Below are positions 18,893 through 29,222 of a stretch of 64,000 bases of DNA, piece by piece. Origin of the DNA: UBA4719 sp038249115 (GTDB lineage: Bacteria > Actinomycetota > Actinomycetes > Actinomycetales > Dermatophilaceae); contig JBBRWQ010000002.1 of the NCBI GenBank assembly GCA_038249115.1, forward strand, positions 42,922-106,921. Direction: 5' to 3'. How positions within the stretch are numbered: position 1 is the first letter of the stretch; each line of letters opens with the position of its first letter. Position numbers and translations under genes: made by a program. The notes below the pieces were generated by a model. It did not search any database. It was not told the DNA's origin and was given only the letters and a program-made list of their open reading frames with translations.

Positions 18893-19518
18893 CTACTGGG
18901 GGTCGGCCACGGCAACCCGTGCCGCGCGAACGAGTCGCTCACCCATCCGGTAGCCGGGCTGCAGCACCTGAACCACCGTGGTCACGTCGGTGCCCTCGGC
19001 GAGCTCTGCCTCACTATGCATGAGGGCCTCATGGATCGCCGGGTCGAACGCATCGCCGGGCTGGCCGAAGCGCTCCACGCCGAACTTGGCCAGGGTGCCC
19101 TCGAGCTTGTCGGCGATGGCCGCGAACGGCCCGCCCTCGAGATCACCATGCTGCCGCGCCAGGTGGACGTCATCCAGCACCGGGAGAAGAGCCTCGACGA
19201 CGCTGCTGACTGCTACGTGATGATGTAGCTCGCGGTCGCGGTCGACGCGCTTCTTGTAGTTGACGTACTCGGCCTGCAACCTCTGCAGATCACGGGTCAG
19301 GTCAGCCGCCAGCGTCGTGTCCGGATGGATGTCGACCCCCTCACCCACGGTGTCGTCAACAGCGGTGTCGTCACCAGGGACGGACACCTTGCCACGAACG
19401 GCGCCCGTCTCCGGGTCAAGTCGTCGCTTGTCGGTGACCTTGGGGCCCGTGGGCTCGAACTCCTCAGAGTGTAGAGGCTCCGAGCCCACGTGCTCCGGGT
19501 CGACCGGGTTGGCCTCGG

Positions 19519-19522
<4 letters not shown>
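18893..19522 (-). CDS. grpE: Nucleotide exchange factor GrpE
   Basis: Releases ADP from DnaK. 209 residues: an acidic disordered N-terminus (1-60), a long coiled-coil helix (about 70-110, LQRLQAEYVNYKKRVDRDRE), and the C-terminal beta domain with DAFDPAIHEAL and VVQVLQPGYRMGERLVRAARV. The start overlaps the dnaK stop by 4 bases (ATGA), so translation is coupled. Confidence 0.96.
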
Positions 19523-21411
<1,889 letters not shown>

Positions 21412-21535
21412 GTTGTTGTCTCCTGTATGACGAGTTGCCGGCGAGCGCTGCTCGCCACCGTGACTGCTGTGGTTGTGACTGCTTGGTTCTGACTGCTGAG
21501 GTTGTGACTACTGGGCTTGTGGTGCTTCGGCACCC

Positions 21536-21602
21536 AATCTGCTCGGCATCGGCTGGAGTTGTCAAGTCCACGCTCCGCAAACTTGCGCCTACTTGACTCA
21601 AC
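21536..21602 (-). promoter_or_regulatory. dnaK promoter with HAIR-like HspR operator
   Basis: On the minus strand, TTGACA (21565 to 21560) and CAGATT (21541 to 21536) are separated by 18 bases and form a plausible sigma-A promoter. Immediately upstream, 21582-21602 reads CTTGCGC-N7-ACTCAAC, matching the HAIR consensus CTTGAGT-N7-ACTCAAG at 11 of 14 positions. This position suits repression by the HspR encoded at the end of the operon. Confidence 0.6.
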
Positions 21603-21657
21603 TTACACCACGCGCGGATTGTTCCCGGCCGCTGGCCGGACGTCTCGATCGTTGTTC

Positions 21658-21723
21658 ATAGAGCACGTGCGTCATTGATAGCGCAGGCACGTGGGTGCCC
21701 GATCAATGACGCACGTGCTCTAT
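21658..21723. repeat. 66-bp palindrome with three evenly spaced CACGTG cores
   Basis: Arms 21658-21679 and 21702-21723 are perfect 22-base reverse complements. The 22-base centre is itself a partial palindrome (7 of 11 positions pair). GCACGTG occurs three times with starts at 21663, 21687 and 21711, exactly 24 bases apart, the middle one on the symmetry centre. It lies between the divergent dnaK and padR genes, so it is not a simple terminator. The 371 bases between the two start codons contain this, the dnaK promoter and the padR promoter, and no gene. Confidence 0.75.
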
Positions 21724-21755
21724 CAAGGTGCGGAGAGGTTCGCGGTTGCGCTTCC

Positions 21756-21781
21756 GTATTTTGCCTAGTACCTTGCAATAC
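21756..21781 (+). promoter_or_regulatory. padR leaderless promoter and possible autoregulatory site
   Basis: TACCTT (21769-21774) ends 7 bases before the padR ATG. Around it, GTATT at 21756-21760 and AATAC at 21777-21781 are inverted, and two near copies of GTAyyTTGC occur. PadR proteins commonly bind symmetric AT-rich sites over their own promoters, so autoregulation is a reasonable inference. Confidence 0.4.
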
Positions 21782-22126
21782 ATGGCACCACCGGAGGCGA
21801 GACCGCTGTCCCAGCTCCGCCGTGGGGTATTGGAGTACTGCGTCCTGTCGCTGTTGAGCAGTACCAGCCTTTACGCCTTCGACCTCGTGCGCCGGCTCAG
21901 CGACTCCGACGGCATGGTGATCAGCGAAGGGACGATCTATCCCTTGCTCTCGCGGTTGCGTCGCGAGGGGTGGGTTTCCACCACGTGGGCGGAGTCGGCT
22001 GAGGGTCCGCCGCGCCGCTACTACGCCCTCACCCCGGCCGGCGAGCGTGCGCTCCTGGCCTTCACCGCGGACTGGCGTCGTTTCCGCGACGCCGTCGACG
22101 CCTTGTTGCCCGACGGAGCGGCATGA
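21782..22126 (+). CDS. PadR-family transcriptional regulator
   Basis: A 114-residue PadR winged-helix repressor: LRRGVLEYCVLSLLSSTSLYAFDLVRRL, then ISEGTIYPLLSRLRREGWVST (recognition helix and wing) and RRYYALTPAGERAL. The short C-terminal part suits the s2 PadR subfamily. The stop overlaps the following HAAS-domain gene by 4 bases. PadR-HAAS membrane protein pairs are common in Firmicutes and actinobacteria, where PadR is thought to control its membrane partner in response to envelope or drug stress. Confidence 0.88.
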   Translation: MAPPEARPLSQLRRGVLEYCVLSLLSSTSLYAFDLVRRLSDSDGMVISEGTIYPLLSRLRREGWVSTTWAESAEGPPRRYYALTPAGERALLAFTADWRRFRDAVDALLPDGAA

Positions 22127-22794
22127 CGACCAACAGCACGGTCGACCGGCTGGTCGACGACTATCTGGCCCGGCTGACTGACGCCGCGCAGTTGTTGCCG
22201 CTGGATCGTCGCGCGGAACTGCTGTCCGAGATCGGCGAGCACATCGCAGCCTCCGGGGCCCGAGGGCCGGGGGCCGACGAAGCGGCCGTCAGAACGATGC
22301 TGGACCGGCTCGGTGAGCCGGCGGACATCGTTGCGGCAGCGATTGAGGATGAGCCGCCCGACCACCCGGCATACCCGGCGCCGTCGGGGACGCGACGACG
22401 GGGGATCGGACTTGAGGTGGGGGCAGTGGTCATGCTCACCCTCGGTTCCCTGATACCGCTCGTCGGCTGGGCGGTAGGCGTGATTCTGTTGTGGAACTCG
22501 GGGCTCTGGCGACGCTCGGAGAAGCTGCTGGGCACCCTGATCGTTCCCGGCGGCCCCGGTCTGGTTCTGATGCTCGGTGGAACCATCGGGCTAGCAACGA
22601 CACAGACCTGCACCAGCACGTCGGGCTCTACCAGCAGCGGTCAGGTATTCACCACAGGAGAGGTCTGCACCGGCTTCGCACTGCCGCCGGCGGTCGGGAT
22701 CCCGATGCTTCTTTTCGTCCTCATCGCACCCGTGGTGGTGGCCGGCGTCCTGCTCAACCGTGCCCGAAGCCGAGCCGCGCTCGAGGACCGCTGA
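22123..22794 (+). CDS. HAAS-domain membrane protein (DUF1700-like)
   Basis: A 223-residue protein. An N-terminal helical HAAS domain (residues 1-75; VDDYLARLTDAAQLLPLDRRAELLSEIGEHI and MLDRLGEPADIVAAA) is followed by three or four transmembrane helices (about 95-125, 132-155, 185-210). An extracytoplasmic Ser/Thr-rich loop with two Cys (TCTSTSGS and EVCTG) lies between the last helices. It is translationally coupled to padR. The physiological role is unknown. Confidence 0.75.
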   Translation: MTTNSTVDRLVDDYLARLTDAAQLLPLDRRAELLSEIGEHIAASGARGPGADEAAVRTMLDRLGEPADIVAAAIEDEPPDHPAYPAPSGTRRRGIGLEVGAVVMLTLGSLIPLVGWAVGVILLWNSGLWRRSEKLLGTLIVPGGPGLVLMLGGTIGLATTQTCTSTSGSTSSGQVFTTGEVCTGFALPPAVGIPMLLFVLIAPVVVAGVLLNRARSRAALEDR

Positions 22795-22826
22795 CGCAGC
22801 GTGGGTCGTGATCCCTCAGAGACGGT

Positions 22827-25274
22827 CTAAAGACGGGTGAGCACCAGCGGTATGCCGGCCACGGCAAGTCCCAGCGCCAGCATCAGTGAGTCGGCGGGTC
22901 GCCAGGGCGCTGGCTCAGCCCAGGTCCTGTGTCGGGCCGAGAAACCGCGTGCCTCCATGGCCACCGCCATCCGCCCGGCCTGGCGCAGCGTCTGGATCAG
23001 CAGCCCGAAGGTCAGAGCCGCGAGATAACGCCCCCGACCCAGAGGCGACCGGCCCGGGCCGAGACCCCTGACCCGACGGATCCGGGCGAGCTGATCCCAC
23101 TGCTCGCCGAGGCTTTCAAAGCGATACAGGGCGGCGACCGCAGCGACCACCGGGCGGGCCGGGAGCCGTAGACGCTGAGCCAGGTGGTCGCCCAACGCCG
23201 AGGGGTCGATACGTCCTGCCAGCAGAACCCCCGGCACGACGAAGAATGCGACCCGCAGGCCGGCCAGTGCACCAGTGGACAGCTCACGTCCGGGGCTGAG
23301 CAGCCAGTTCGAGAAGCCGACCGACAGGACTGCGAACAAACCCGGAAGCAGCCGGAACCAGGGCGGTCGGCCGACTCCCAGGACCATCGGGGCCAGGGCT
23401 ATCTGGATACCGATGGCGATCAGGGCAATACGCAGATCGGAGATGAACGGCGCGCCGAAGATCAGGACGATCGAAGCCAACAACACCGAGAGCGGCCCGG
23501 ACCGGCTGACGAGTCCCGCCCATCGGCCCCGAGCGACACCCGTCGCGGACACCGAGCGCTCCGACGTGGGCAGGGGTTGTACGACCTCCGGATCCGCGAT
23601 CCGCCCGGAGGACAACGTGATCCGACGATCGGCCATGGCGATCAGCAAGGGGTCATGCGTGGCCAGGACCACGCCCACCCCGGCTTTGCGGGCTGCCGCA
23701 ACCACGCCTGCGACAGCCGCCCAGGTCAGCCGGTCCTGACCGACGCTCGGCTCGTCCAGGACCAGGACTGAGGGGCCGTGGGCGAGGGCACCCGCCAGGG
23801 CCAGACGTCGCTGCTCGCCCCCCGAGAGGTGGTGGGGGTCGGCACCGGAGAGCGCCGACAGGCCCAGCACCTCGAGCAGACCATCGACGCGGGCCTGACT
23901 GGCGTCGTCGTCAAGACCAAGCAGCCGGCTGGTCGACAACACGTCCTCGCGGACGGTGCGGGCGACCACAGCATGCTCAGCCTGTTGGGGCACCCAGCCG
24001 AACCGGGCGGCAAGCATGCGCGATGTCCAGCGATGGATGGCCACTGAGAAATGTGTGCCCTCGCGAGATCTCATGCCCTTGCGAGAACTGGCGCCCTTGC
24101 CGAGGCTCGCGCCGACGCCTGCCAACAACGCATCACCGGCCCGTACCTGGCCTTGGGTCGGTTCATCGACACCAGCCAGGAGCGCCGTCAGGGTCGACTT
24201 CCCTGCGCCATTGGGACCGACGACGGCGACGCACTCGCCGGCGGTGACCGTCGCGCAGACATCATCCAGGGCGAGCACCGCGGACATCGGCCGATGCGCA
24301 GACATGACCGACGCCCGGGGCTGGCGCAGGACGGAGGCAGACTCTGCCGACACCAGCACCTGGCCACCGGACCCGCCCGCGACTGCTGGAGCACACAGTG
24401 CCCGGTCCACCTCCAACGGGAGTGGAGCTGCCACGCCGGGCACCCAAACCCCCTGTGCCACAAGCAAGTCCGCTGATTCGGCGAGGGTGACCTCGACCGG
24501 CCCGTCGGCGCTGACCCGCCCAGTCAGGTCGAGCACGACCAGGCGATCCACCCCGTCGATTACGGCCGACAGCTCGTGCTCCACCATCACCAACGTCGCG
24601 CCCGAAGCACGGACCGCAGCGCTGATCGCCTCACGCACCACCGCTGCCGACGACGGGTCGAGCATCGAGGTCGGTTCATCGAGCAGCACCAGCCTGGGGG
24701 TCAGCGCGAGGACGCCGGCCAACGCCAGGCGCTGGGTCTCTCCACCGGATAGTGCGTTGGTGGGGCGGTCCTCGTCATAGGGGAAACCCACGGACGCCAA
24801 CGCCGCCCGAACCCGCGACCAGATCTCGTCCCGCGGCATACCGAAGCTCTCGGGGCCGAAGGCCACATCGCGACCCACCCGACCGGCCACCAACGCATCG
24901 TCGGGATCCTGCATCATCAGGCCCACCGATGACCCCGTGGGAGGGGCACCGTCGATCAGGATCGAGCCGGCGAAGTCACCGGACTCGGTCGTGGTCAGGA
25001 CTCCGGCCAGGGCGCGCAGGAACGTGGACTTGCCGGCCCCGCTGGGCCCGGCAAGCAGCACGTGCGAACCGGGTTCAATACGCAGGGTGATGCCGGCGAG
25101 CACCGGCTCCCGCCGCCCGAAGGGGCGCCAGGTGAGGTCCCGGACCTCGACGAGGGCGCCACCACCGACGGCGAGCGCCGCCGCCGGCACGACCTCAGAC
25201 ACCACGGGCTCGCCCGGCTCGCTCTTCGCCGGCACGCCCTCCGCCGGCGTGGTCTCAGACTGGGTGAGACTCAC
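22827..25274 (-). CDS. ykoD: Fused ECF transporter energising module (YkoD-YkoC: two ATPases plus T component)
   Basis: Energises uptake of the thiamine precursor HMP together with YkoE. 815 residues. The first ABC domain (about 40-260) has GPSGAGKST, LSGGETQRLALAG and LLDEPTSMLD. The second (about 325-560) has GPNGAGKSTL, LSGGEQRRLALAG and LVLDEPSVGQD. The C-terminal CbiQ/EcfT part (about 590-815) has membrane helices and the coupling motifs RRVRG and EARGFS. In Bacillus the ATPase and T component are separate (ykoD, ykoC); here they are one chain. GTG start with AGGAG, overlapping ykoE by 20 bases. A short hexapeptide repeat lies after Walker A2. Confidence 0.9.
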   Translation of the reverse strand: MSLTQSETTPAEGVPAKSEPGEPVVSEVVPAAALAVGGGALVEVRDLTWRPFGRREPVLAGITLRIEPGSHVLLAGPSGAGKSTFLRALAGVLTTTESGDFAGSILIDGAPPTGSSVGLMMQDPDDALVAGRVGRDVAFGPESFGMPRDEIWSRVRAALASVGFPYDEDRPTNALSGGETQRLALAGVLALTPRLVLLDEPTSMLDPSSAAVVREAISAAVRASGATLVMVEHELSAVIDGVDRLVVLDLTGRVSADGPVEVTLAESADLLVAQGVWVPGVAAPLPLEVDRALCAPAVAGGSGGQVLVSAESASVLRQPRASVMSAHRPMSAVLALDDVCATVTAGECVAVVGPNGAGKSTLTALLAGVDEPTQGQVRAGDALLAGVGASLGKGASSRKGMRSREGTHFSVAIHRWTSRMLAARFGWVPQQAEHAVVARTVREDVLSTSRLLGLDDDASQARVDGLLEVLGLSALSGADPHHLSGGEQRRLALAGALAHGPSVLVLDEPSVGQDRLTWAAVAGVVAAARKAGVGVVLATHDPLLIAMADRRITLSSGRIADPEVVQPLPTSERSVSATGVARGRWAGLVSRSGPLSVLLASIVLIFGAPFISDLRIALIAIGIQIALAPMVLGVGRPPWFRLLPGLFAVLSVGFSNWLLSPGRELSTGALAGLRVAFFVVPGVLLAGRIDPSALGDHLAQRLRLPARPVVAAVAALYRFESLGEQWDQLARIRRVRGLGPGRSPLGRGRYLAALTFGLLIQTLRQAGRMAVAMEARGFSARHRTWAEPAPWRPADSLMLALGLAVAGIPLVLTRL

Positions 25275-25965
25275 GAATCTCCTGACCCGGCGGGAAGGCG
25301 TTCAGAGCGCCCGACCTGGCCAGTCCGCGCACCAGCGCCCAGCCCCCGACCCCGGCGATGGCGGCACCGGAGGCGATGCCACAGCCCAGGTAGATGGCCT
25401 TCCACACCATGGAGTAGTCGGCGACGTAGGAGTACCACTCGTAGAAGACGATCTCGAAGACGGCGGAAAGAGCTCCGCCCAGCACGGCCACGACAACGCC
25501 GAAGCGGCGATGCCGGAACAGCGCCAGTGCAAGCTCGACACCCAGACCCTGAAGCACTGCCGAGAGCAGGACGGCCACGCCCCACTTGTTGCCCAGGAAC
25601 ATCTCGACATTGGCGGCCACCAGCTCGGTGAACAGCGCGGCTCCAGGTCGACGGATGACCAGCGCGCCGACGACGGCGGGGATAAGCCAGACGCCGAGCA
25701 TCAGCTCACCAGCGGGAGGGAAGCCTGCCGTTGCCGTGCTCAGGACCGGATAGATGAAGGTGTCGAAGCCCCAGAACATGACGCCGAACGCGACGGCAAG
25801 CATGGCGGCCGTGACCAGGTCGACGCCGCGCCAGCGCATCAGGGGTCGGGTGGCCAGGATGGTGCGCGGGGCTGTCTGCGTGGTCGATGATGTGGCTGAT
25901 GTCGTTGAATCCTGAGGGGTGCGCGCCGGTGGCGCGGGAATCCCGGTGTTGCGTTGTGCTGTCAT
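25255..25965 (-). CDS. ykoE: ECF transporter S component YkoE (thiamine precursor)
   Basis: Substrate-binding membrane subunit, 236 residues. A Thr/Ser/Ala-rich N-terminal tail of about 45 residues precedes six hydrophobic helices typical of YkoE, including FPPAGELMLGVWLIPAVVGALVIRRPGAALFTELVAA and VFYEWYSYVADYS. Family knowledge assigns HMP/thiamine specificity, and the TPP riboswitch directly upstream supports it. AAAGGACAG precedes the ATG. Co-transcribed with the fused ykoD-ykoC gene. Confidence 0.92.
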   Translation of the reverse strand: MTAQRNTGIPAPPARTPQDSTTSATSSTTQTAPRTILATRPLMRWRGVDLVTAAMLAVAFGVMFWGFDTFIYPVLSTATAGFPPAGELMLGVWLIPAVVGALVIRRPGAALFTELVAANVEMFLGNKWGVAVLLSAVLQGLGVELALALFRHRRFGVVVAVLGGALSAVFEIVFYEWYSYVADYSMVWKAIYLGCGIASGAAIAGVGGWALVRGLARSGALNAFPPGQEIRESHPV

Positions 25966-26083
25966 CTTTTCTGTCCTTTTCCCGTGGTATCCGGATGGAT
26001 GGATGCCTCGGGGAGGGTCGCACCCGTCATACCGTCCCGCGCGTGAGCACAAGAAGGTATGGCGAGCACGCACCTGAGATTCC

Positions 26084-26169
26084 CGACTCCCTTCGCCGGT
26101 GTTAACCGGTGCAGGTTCGAGGGTCTGCGGCGAACCGCACTCTCAGCGCTGTGGGGCGCTCCCCTGTCG
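26084..26169 (-). ncRNA. TPP riboswitch (THI element)
   Basis: The minus strand shows all conserved blocks in order: GGGGAGC, GCTGAGAGTG, GACCCTCGAACCTG, then CGGTTAACACCGGCGAAGGGAG. The basal helix is CGAC/GTCG. It lies about 120 bases before the ykoE ATG and controls the HMP/thiamine uptake operon in response to thiamine pyrophosphate. No clear terminator hairpin with a U-run follows, so translational control is as likely as attenuation. Confidence 0.95.
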
Positions 26170-26243
26170 TTACAGGGATGACGGTACACCGGTCGACGTG
26201 GCAGGCTCCAGGGTGCAGAGCAGATTCCGAGCTGGAGGTCGTC

Positions 26244-26522
26244 ATGGGCGCGTTGGCGTGGAAGATCCTCGGGACAAGCGCAGCAGTCGGCGCGGCCGCC
26301 GTGGCCAGGAAGCTCGTGACCAGCGGATGGACGGTGGCGACCGGCAAAGAGCCGCCGGCCAACCCTGAGGATCCCGAGGTGTCATGGCCCGAGGCGGTCG
26401 GCTGGGCCGTGGCCTCCGGCGCCCTTATCGGCGTTGCCCGGCTGCTGGCGACCCGCAAGGCTGCGGCCTACTACGCCAAGTCAGCCGGGCATCCGCCCAA
26501 GAAGCTGCAGCAGGCCGGCTAA
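26244..26522 (+). CDS. DUF4235 small membrane protein
   Basis: A 92-residue protein of the actinobacterial DUF4235 family: MGALAWKILGTSAAVGAAAVARKL (first hydrophobic segment), then ATGKEPPANPEDPEVSWPEAVGWAVASGALIGVARLLATRKAA with a second membrane segment. GGAGG is placed 8 bases before the ATG. Its function is unknown; members are abundant small inner-membrane proteins. Divergent from the riboswitch-controlled operon. Confidence 0.88.
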   Translation: MGALAWKILGTSAAVGAAAVARKLVTSGWTVATGKEPPANPEDPEVSWPEAVGWAVASGALIGVARLLATRKAAAYYAKSAGHPPKKLQQAG

Positions 26523-26558
26523 GGGCATGGCTGCTCAGTTCGGCGGGGGAGCCTGACC

Positions 26559-27119
26559 ATGGCCAGACTGATCTACTCGGCGATCACGTCGTTGGACGGC
26601 TACGTGGCGGACGGGGACGGCAACTTCGACTGGGCCGCGCCGGACGAGGAGGTGCACGCCTTCGTCAACGACCTCGAGCGACCGGTCGGCACCTACCTCT
26701 ACGGGCGCCGGATGTACGAGGTGATGGTCTTCTGGGAGAACGCACACACCCTCGCCGACGAGCCGCCTTCCACCCAGGACTTCGCGGAGATCTGGCAGGC
26801 GGCCGACAAGATCGTTTACTCCACAACGCTGCAGACGGTATCCAGCGCGAGGACTCGGCTCGAGCGGAGCTTCGACCCCGAAACTGTCCGGCGAATGAAA
26901 GCGACAGCCGAAGGTGACATCAGCGTGGGCGGTCCCGACCTCGCTGCACAGGCGATCAGGGCCGGGCTGGTCGACGAGTGCCACCTGTTCGTCACGCCGA
27001 TCGTGGTCGGAGGCGGCACCCGGTCCCTCCCCCACAACGTCCGCCTGAAGCTAGAACTGCTTGGCGAACGCCGTTTCAGCAGCGGCGTGGTCCACCTCCG
27101 CTACCGCACCAGGGCGTGA
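26559..27119 (+). CDS. Dihydrofolate-reductase-like protein (RibD C-terminal family)
   Basis: A 186-residue pyridine-nucleotide-dependent reductase of the RibD C-terminal/DHFR fold. It shows LIYSAITSLDGYVADGDGNFDW at the N-terminus, YLYGRRMYEVM, DISVGGPDLAAQAIRAGLVDECHLFVTPIVVGGG (cofactor site) and a final strand. Many such paralogues exist in actinobacteria without known substrate. GGGGGAG upstream of the ATG. It ends 2 bases before the convergent ligase gene. Confidence 0.87.
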   Translation: MARLIYSAITSLDGYVADGDGNFDWAAPDEEVHAFVNDLERPVGTYLYGRRMYEVMVFWENAHTLADEPPSTQDFAEIWQAADKIVYSTTLQTVSSARTRLERSFDPETVRRMKATAEGDISVGGPDLAAQAIRAGLVDECHLFVTPIVVGGGTRSLPHNVRLKLELLGERRFSSGVVHLRYRTRA

Positions 27120-27121
27120 CC

Positions 27122-28342
27122 TCAGGACCAGTCGCGCACGTCCGAGATGACGGACCCGTCGGCTGGCAGCGCCGGCACTGCGACGACTTCACTGGCGAAC
27201 CGGAGACCTGACCGGATCCGGCCGCGGATCACCTCGAGAACTGCGTCACCGTCGGCTCCGTCGACACTGTCGGCGAGGACGACCTCACAACGCAGCTGGT
27301 CCAGGTGGTCGTGCCGGTCGACGACGAGCCGCCACGCCAAGACGTCCTCGACACCGGCCATCGCGGTCTGAGCCTGTCGGGGGTGCAGGAACATCCCACG
27401 CACCTTGACTGCCTGGCCGACCCGTCCAAGGACGCCGGCCAGCCGGGGCAAACCGTCCGGGCCACCAACCCAGGCGGACAGGTCGCCGGTGCCGAAACGC
27501 ACGAGCGGGTACTCCGGCCGCAACAACGTGATGACGACCTGCCCCTCACCCTCGGTAATCGGCGCCCCGGTGTCGAGGTCACAGACCTCGACCAGCACGC
27601 CGTCGGCCAGGACCAGCCCGGCACCGGGTTCACGTTCGTAGGCCAACAGACCGGTCTCGGCCGTTCCGTATGCCATCCGCACGATGGGCACCCGTTCCTC
27701 GAGCAGCGCCCGCAAGGAGTCAGGCAGCGGTTCGGCCGTCACCAGTGCTCTCGTGAGCCGCCACCGGCCGCTGCCCAGTCCGAGCTCGTCAAAACGGTCC
27801 AGCAGCGCCTTCAGATAGCTGGGCAGGCCCGTGTATGCCGTGATCCCCAGGTCCGCGATCGCCCTGGCCTGAAGGTCCTGGGTGCCGATGCCCCCGGGCA
27901 GCACCCGGGCGCCGATGGCGAGGCAGCCCTCCTCGAACATCGCCCCGGCCGGAGACAGGTGGTAGCCGAAACAGTTGAGGACGGTGTCGTCAGCGCCAAA
28001 ACCCATCGAGGACAACGCTTGTCCCCACCGCCATGGGTCGGCGCCGGAAAGCTGAGGTTCGTAGAGAGGGCCCGGCGACTGGAAGACCCTGCTGACCCGC
28101 GCGCCAGGCACGAGCAGTCCGCCGAACGGTGGCTCGATCTGCTGCTGGGCGAGGACGTCGTCCTTGGTCAGCACGGGCAGCGCCGCGAGGTCGGCGACTC
28201 CCCGGATCGACCCGGCGTCGAGCCCGGCAGCCGTGAGCCGTGCGGCGAAGGCGGGCACGGTCGCCGCGGCCGCCTGGACGACACGCGATATAGCGTCGTC
28301 CATCGATCCGGCGTAGGTCGTGACGGAGGTGGTGAGTGACAT
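27122..28342 (-). CDS. Phenylacetate-CoA-ligase-like AMP-binding enzyme
   Basis: A 406-residue adenylate-forming enzyme of the PaaK side branch. The usual SSGTTG loop is replaced by FQSPGPLYEP (near residue 88), as is typical of a group found with branched-chain-type ABC transporters. Other features are AYGTAETGLLAYE (A5 region), RFGTGDLSAW (A7) and VKVRGMFLHPRQ near 310. Last gene of the liv cluster, 13 bases after livF. Probably activates the imported acid to its CoA thioester; the substrate (aromatic or fatty acid) is not determined. Confidence 0.8.
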   Translation of the reverse strand: MSLTTSVTTYAGSMDDAISRVVQAAAATVPAFAARLTAAGLDAGSIRGVADLAALPVLTKDDVLAQQQIEPPFGGLLVPGARVSRVFQSPGPLYEPQLSGADPWRWGQALSSMGFGADDTVLNCFGYHLSPAGAMFEEGCLAIGARVLPGGIGTQDLQARAIADLGITAYTGLPSYLKALLDRFDELGLGSGRWRLTRALVTAEPLPDSLRALLEERVPIVRMAYGTAETGLLAYEREPGAGLVLADGVLVEVCDLDTGAPITEGEGQVVITLLRPEYPLVRFGTGDLSAWVGGPDGLPRLAGVLGRVGQAVKVRGMFLHPRQAQTAMAGVEDVLAWRLVVDRHDHLDQLRCEVVLADSVDGADGDAVLEVIRGRIRSGLRFASEVVAVPALPADGSVISDVRDWS

Positions 28343-28355
28343 GGTGGTCTGCTCC

Positions 28356-29222
28356 CTAGAGCCAGCGCTTGCGGCGCTTGTAGTGCTTCACGTCGCGATA
28401 GCTCTTGCGTGTGCCTTCGTCGCCGAGACCGAGGTAGAACTCCTTGACGTCGGGGTTCTCCTGAAGCTCCGCCGCTGTCCCTTCCAGAACGATGCGGCCC
28501 TGTTCCATGATGTAGCCGACGTCGGCGATCTCGAGGGCACGGCGGGCGTTCTGCTCGATCACCAGAACCGTCAGCCCCATCTCGACATTGAGTCGCTTGA
28601 TGAAGCCGAAGATCTCTTGCACCAGCAGTGGAGCCAGACCCAGCGACGGCTCGTCGAGCATGAGCAGCCGCGGCTTGGACATCAGCGCCCTTCCGATGGC
28701 GAGCATCTGCTGCTCGCCACCGGAGAGGTAGCCCGCGATCCGGGCCCGCATGTCGGCGATCTTCGGCAGGAAGTCGTAGACCATCTCAAGATCGGTCGCG
28801 ACTCCTGACCGGTCACGGGAGTAGGCGCCGGCGACAAGGTTCTCGGCCACCGTCAGGTGCTCGAAGATGTGCCGGCCCTCCATACAAAGACTCATGCCGA
28901 GCCGGACCCGGGCTGCTGCGTCCACCTTGGTGACGTTGTGCCCGTCGAACATGATCTGCCCGTCGGTCACCTCGCCATGCTCGGTGGGCAGCAGCCCGGA
29001 GACCGCCTTCAGGGTGGTGGACTTGCCAGCCCCGTTCGACCCGAGCAGCGCGACGATCTTGCCCTCCGGCACGGCCAGGGACAGGCCGCGCAGGACGAGG
29101 ATCACCTCGTCGTAGATCACCTCAACGTTGTTGAGGGTGAGCATCGCTGCCTTCTCGACGAGAGCCGGGGGGACGGGGGTCGGAGCCCCCGCCGCCCGGG
29201 TCGATGGGGTGGGCGTCATCAC
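28356..29222 (-). CDS. livF: Branched-chain-type ABC transporter ATPase (LivF)
   Basis: Cytoplasmic ATPase, 288 residues: Walker A LLGSNGAGKST, Q-loop region with CMEGRHIFEHLTV, signature YLSGGEQQMLAIGRAL, Walker B LLMLDEPSLGLAP and the IEQNARRALE switch. The RHIF/ENL pattern distinguishes LivF from LivG. An N-terminal Pro/Ala tail of about 27 residues is extra; a later ATG (MLTLNNVEVIYDE) is a possible start. A basic C-terminal tail (KHYKRRKRWL) is unusual. It overlaps livJ by 4 bases. Confidence 0.92.
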   Translation of the reverse strand: MMTPTPSTRAAGAPTPVPPALVEKAAMLTLNNVEVIYDEVILVLRGLSLAVPEGKIVALLGSNGAGKSTTLKAVSGLLPTEHGEVTDGQIMFDGHNVTKVDAAARVRLGMSLCMEGRHIFEHLTVAENLVAGAYSRDRSGVATDLEMVYDFLPKIADMRARIAGYLSGGEQQMLAIGRALMSKPRLLMLDEPSLGLAPLLVQEIFGFIKRLNVEMGLTVLVIEQNARRALEIADVGYIMEQGRIVLEGTAAELQENPDVKEFYLGLGDEGTRKSYRDVKHYKRRKRWL

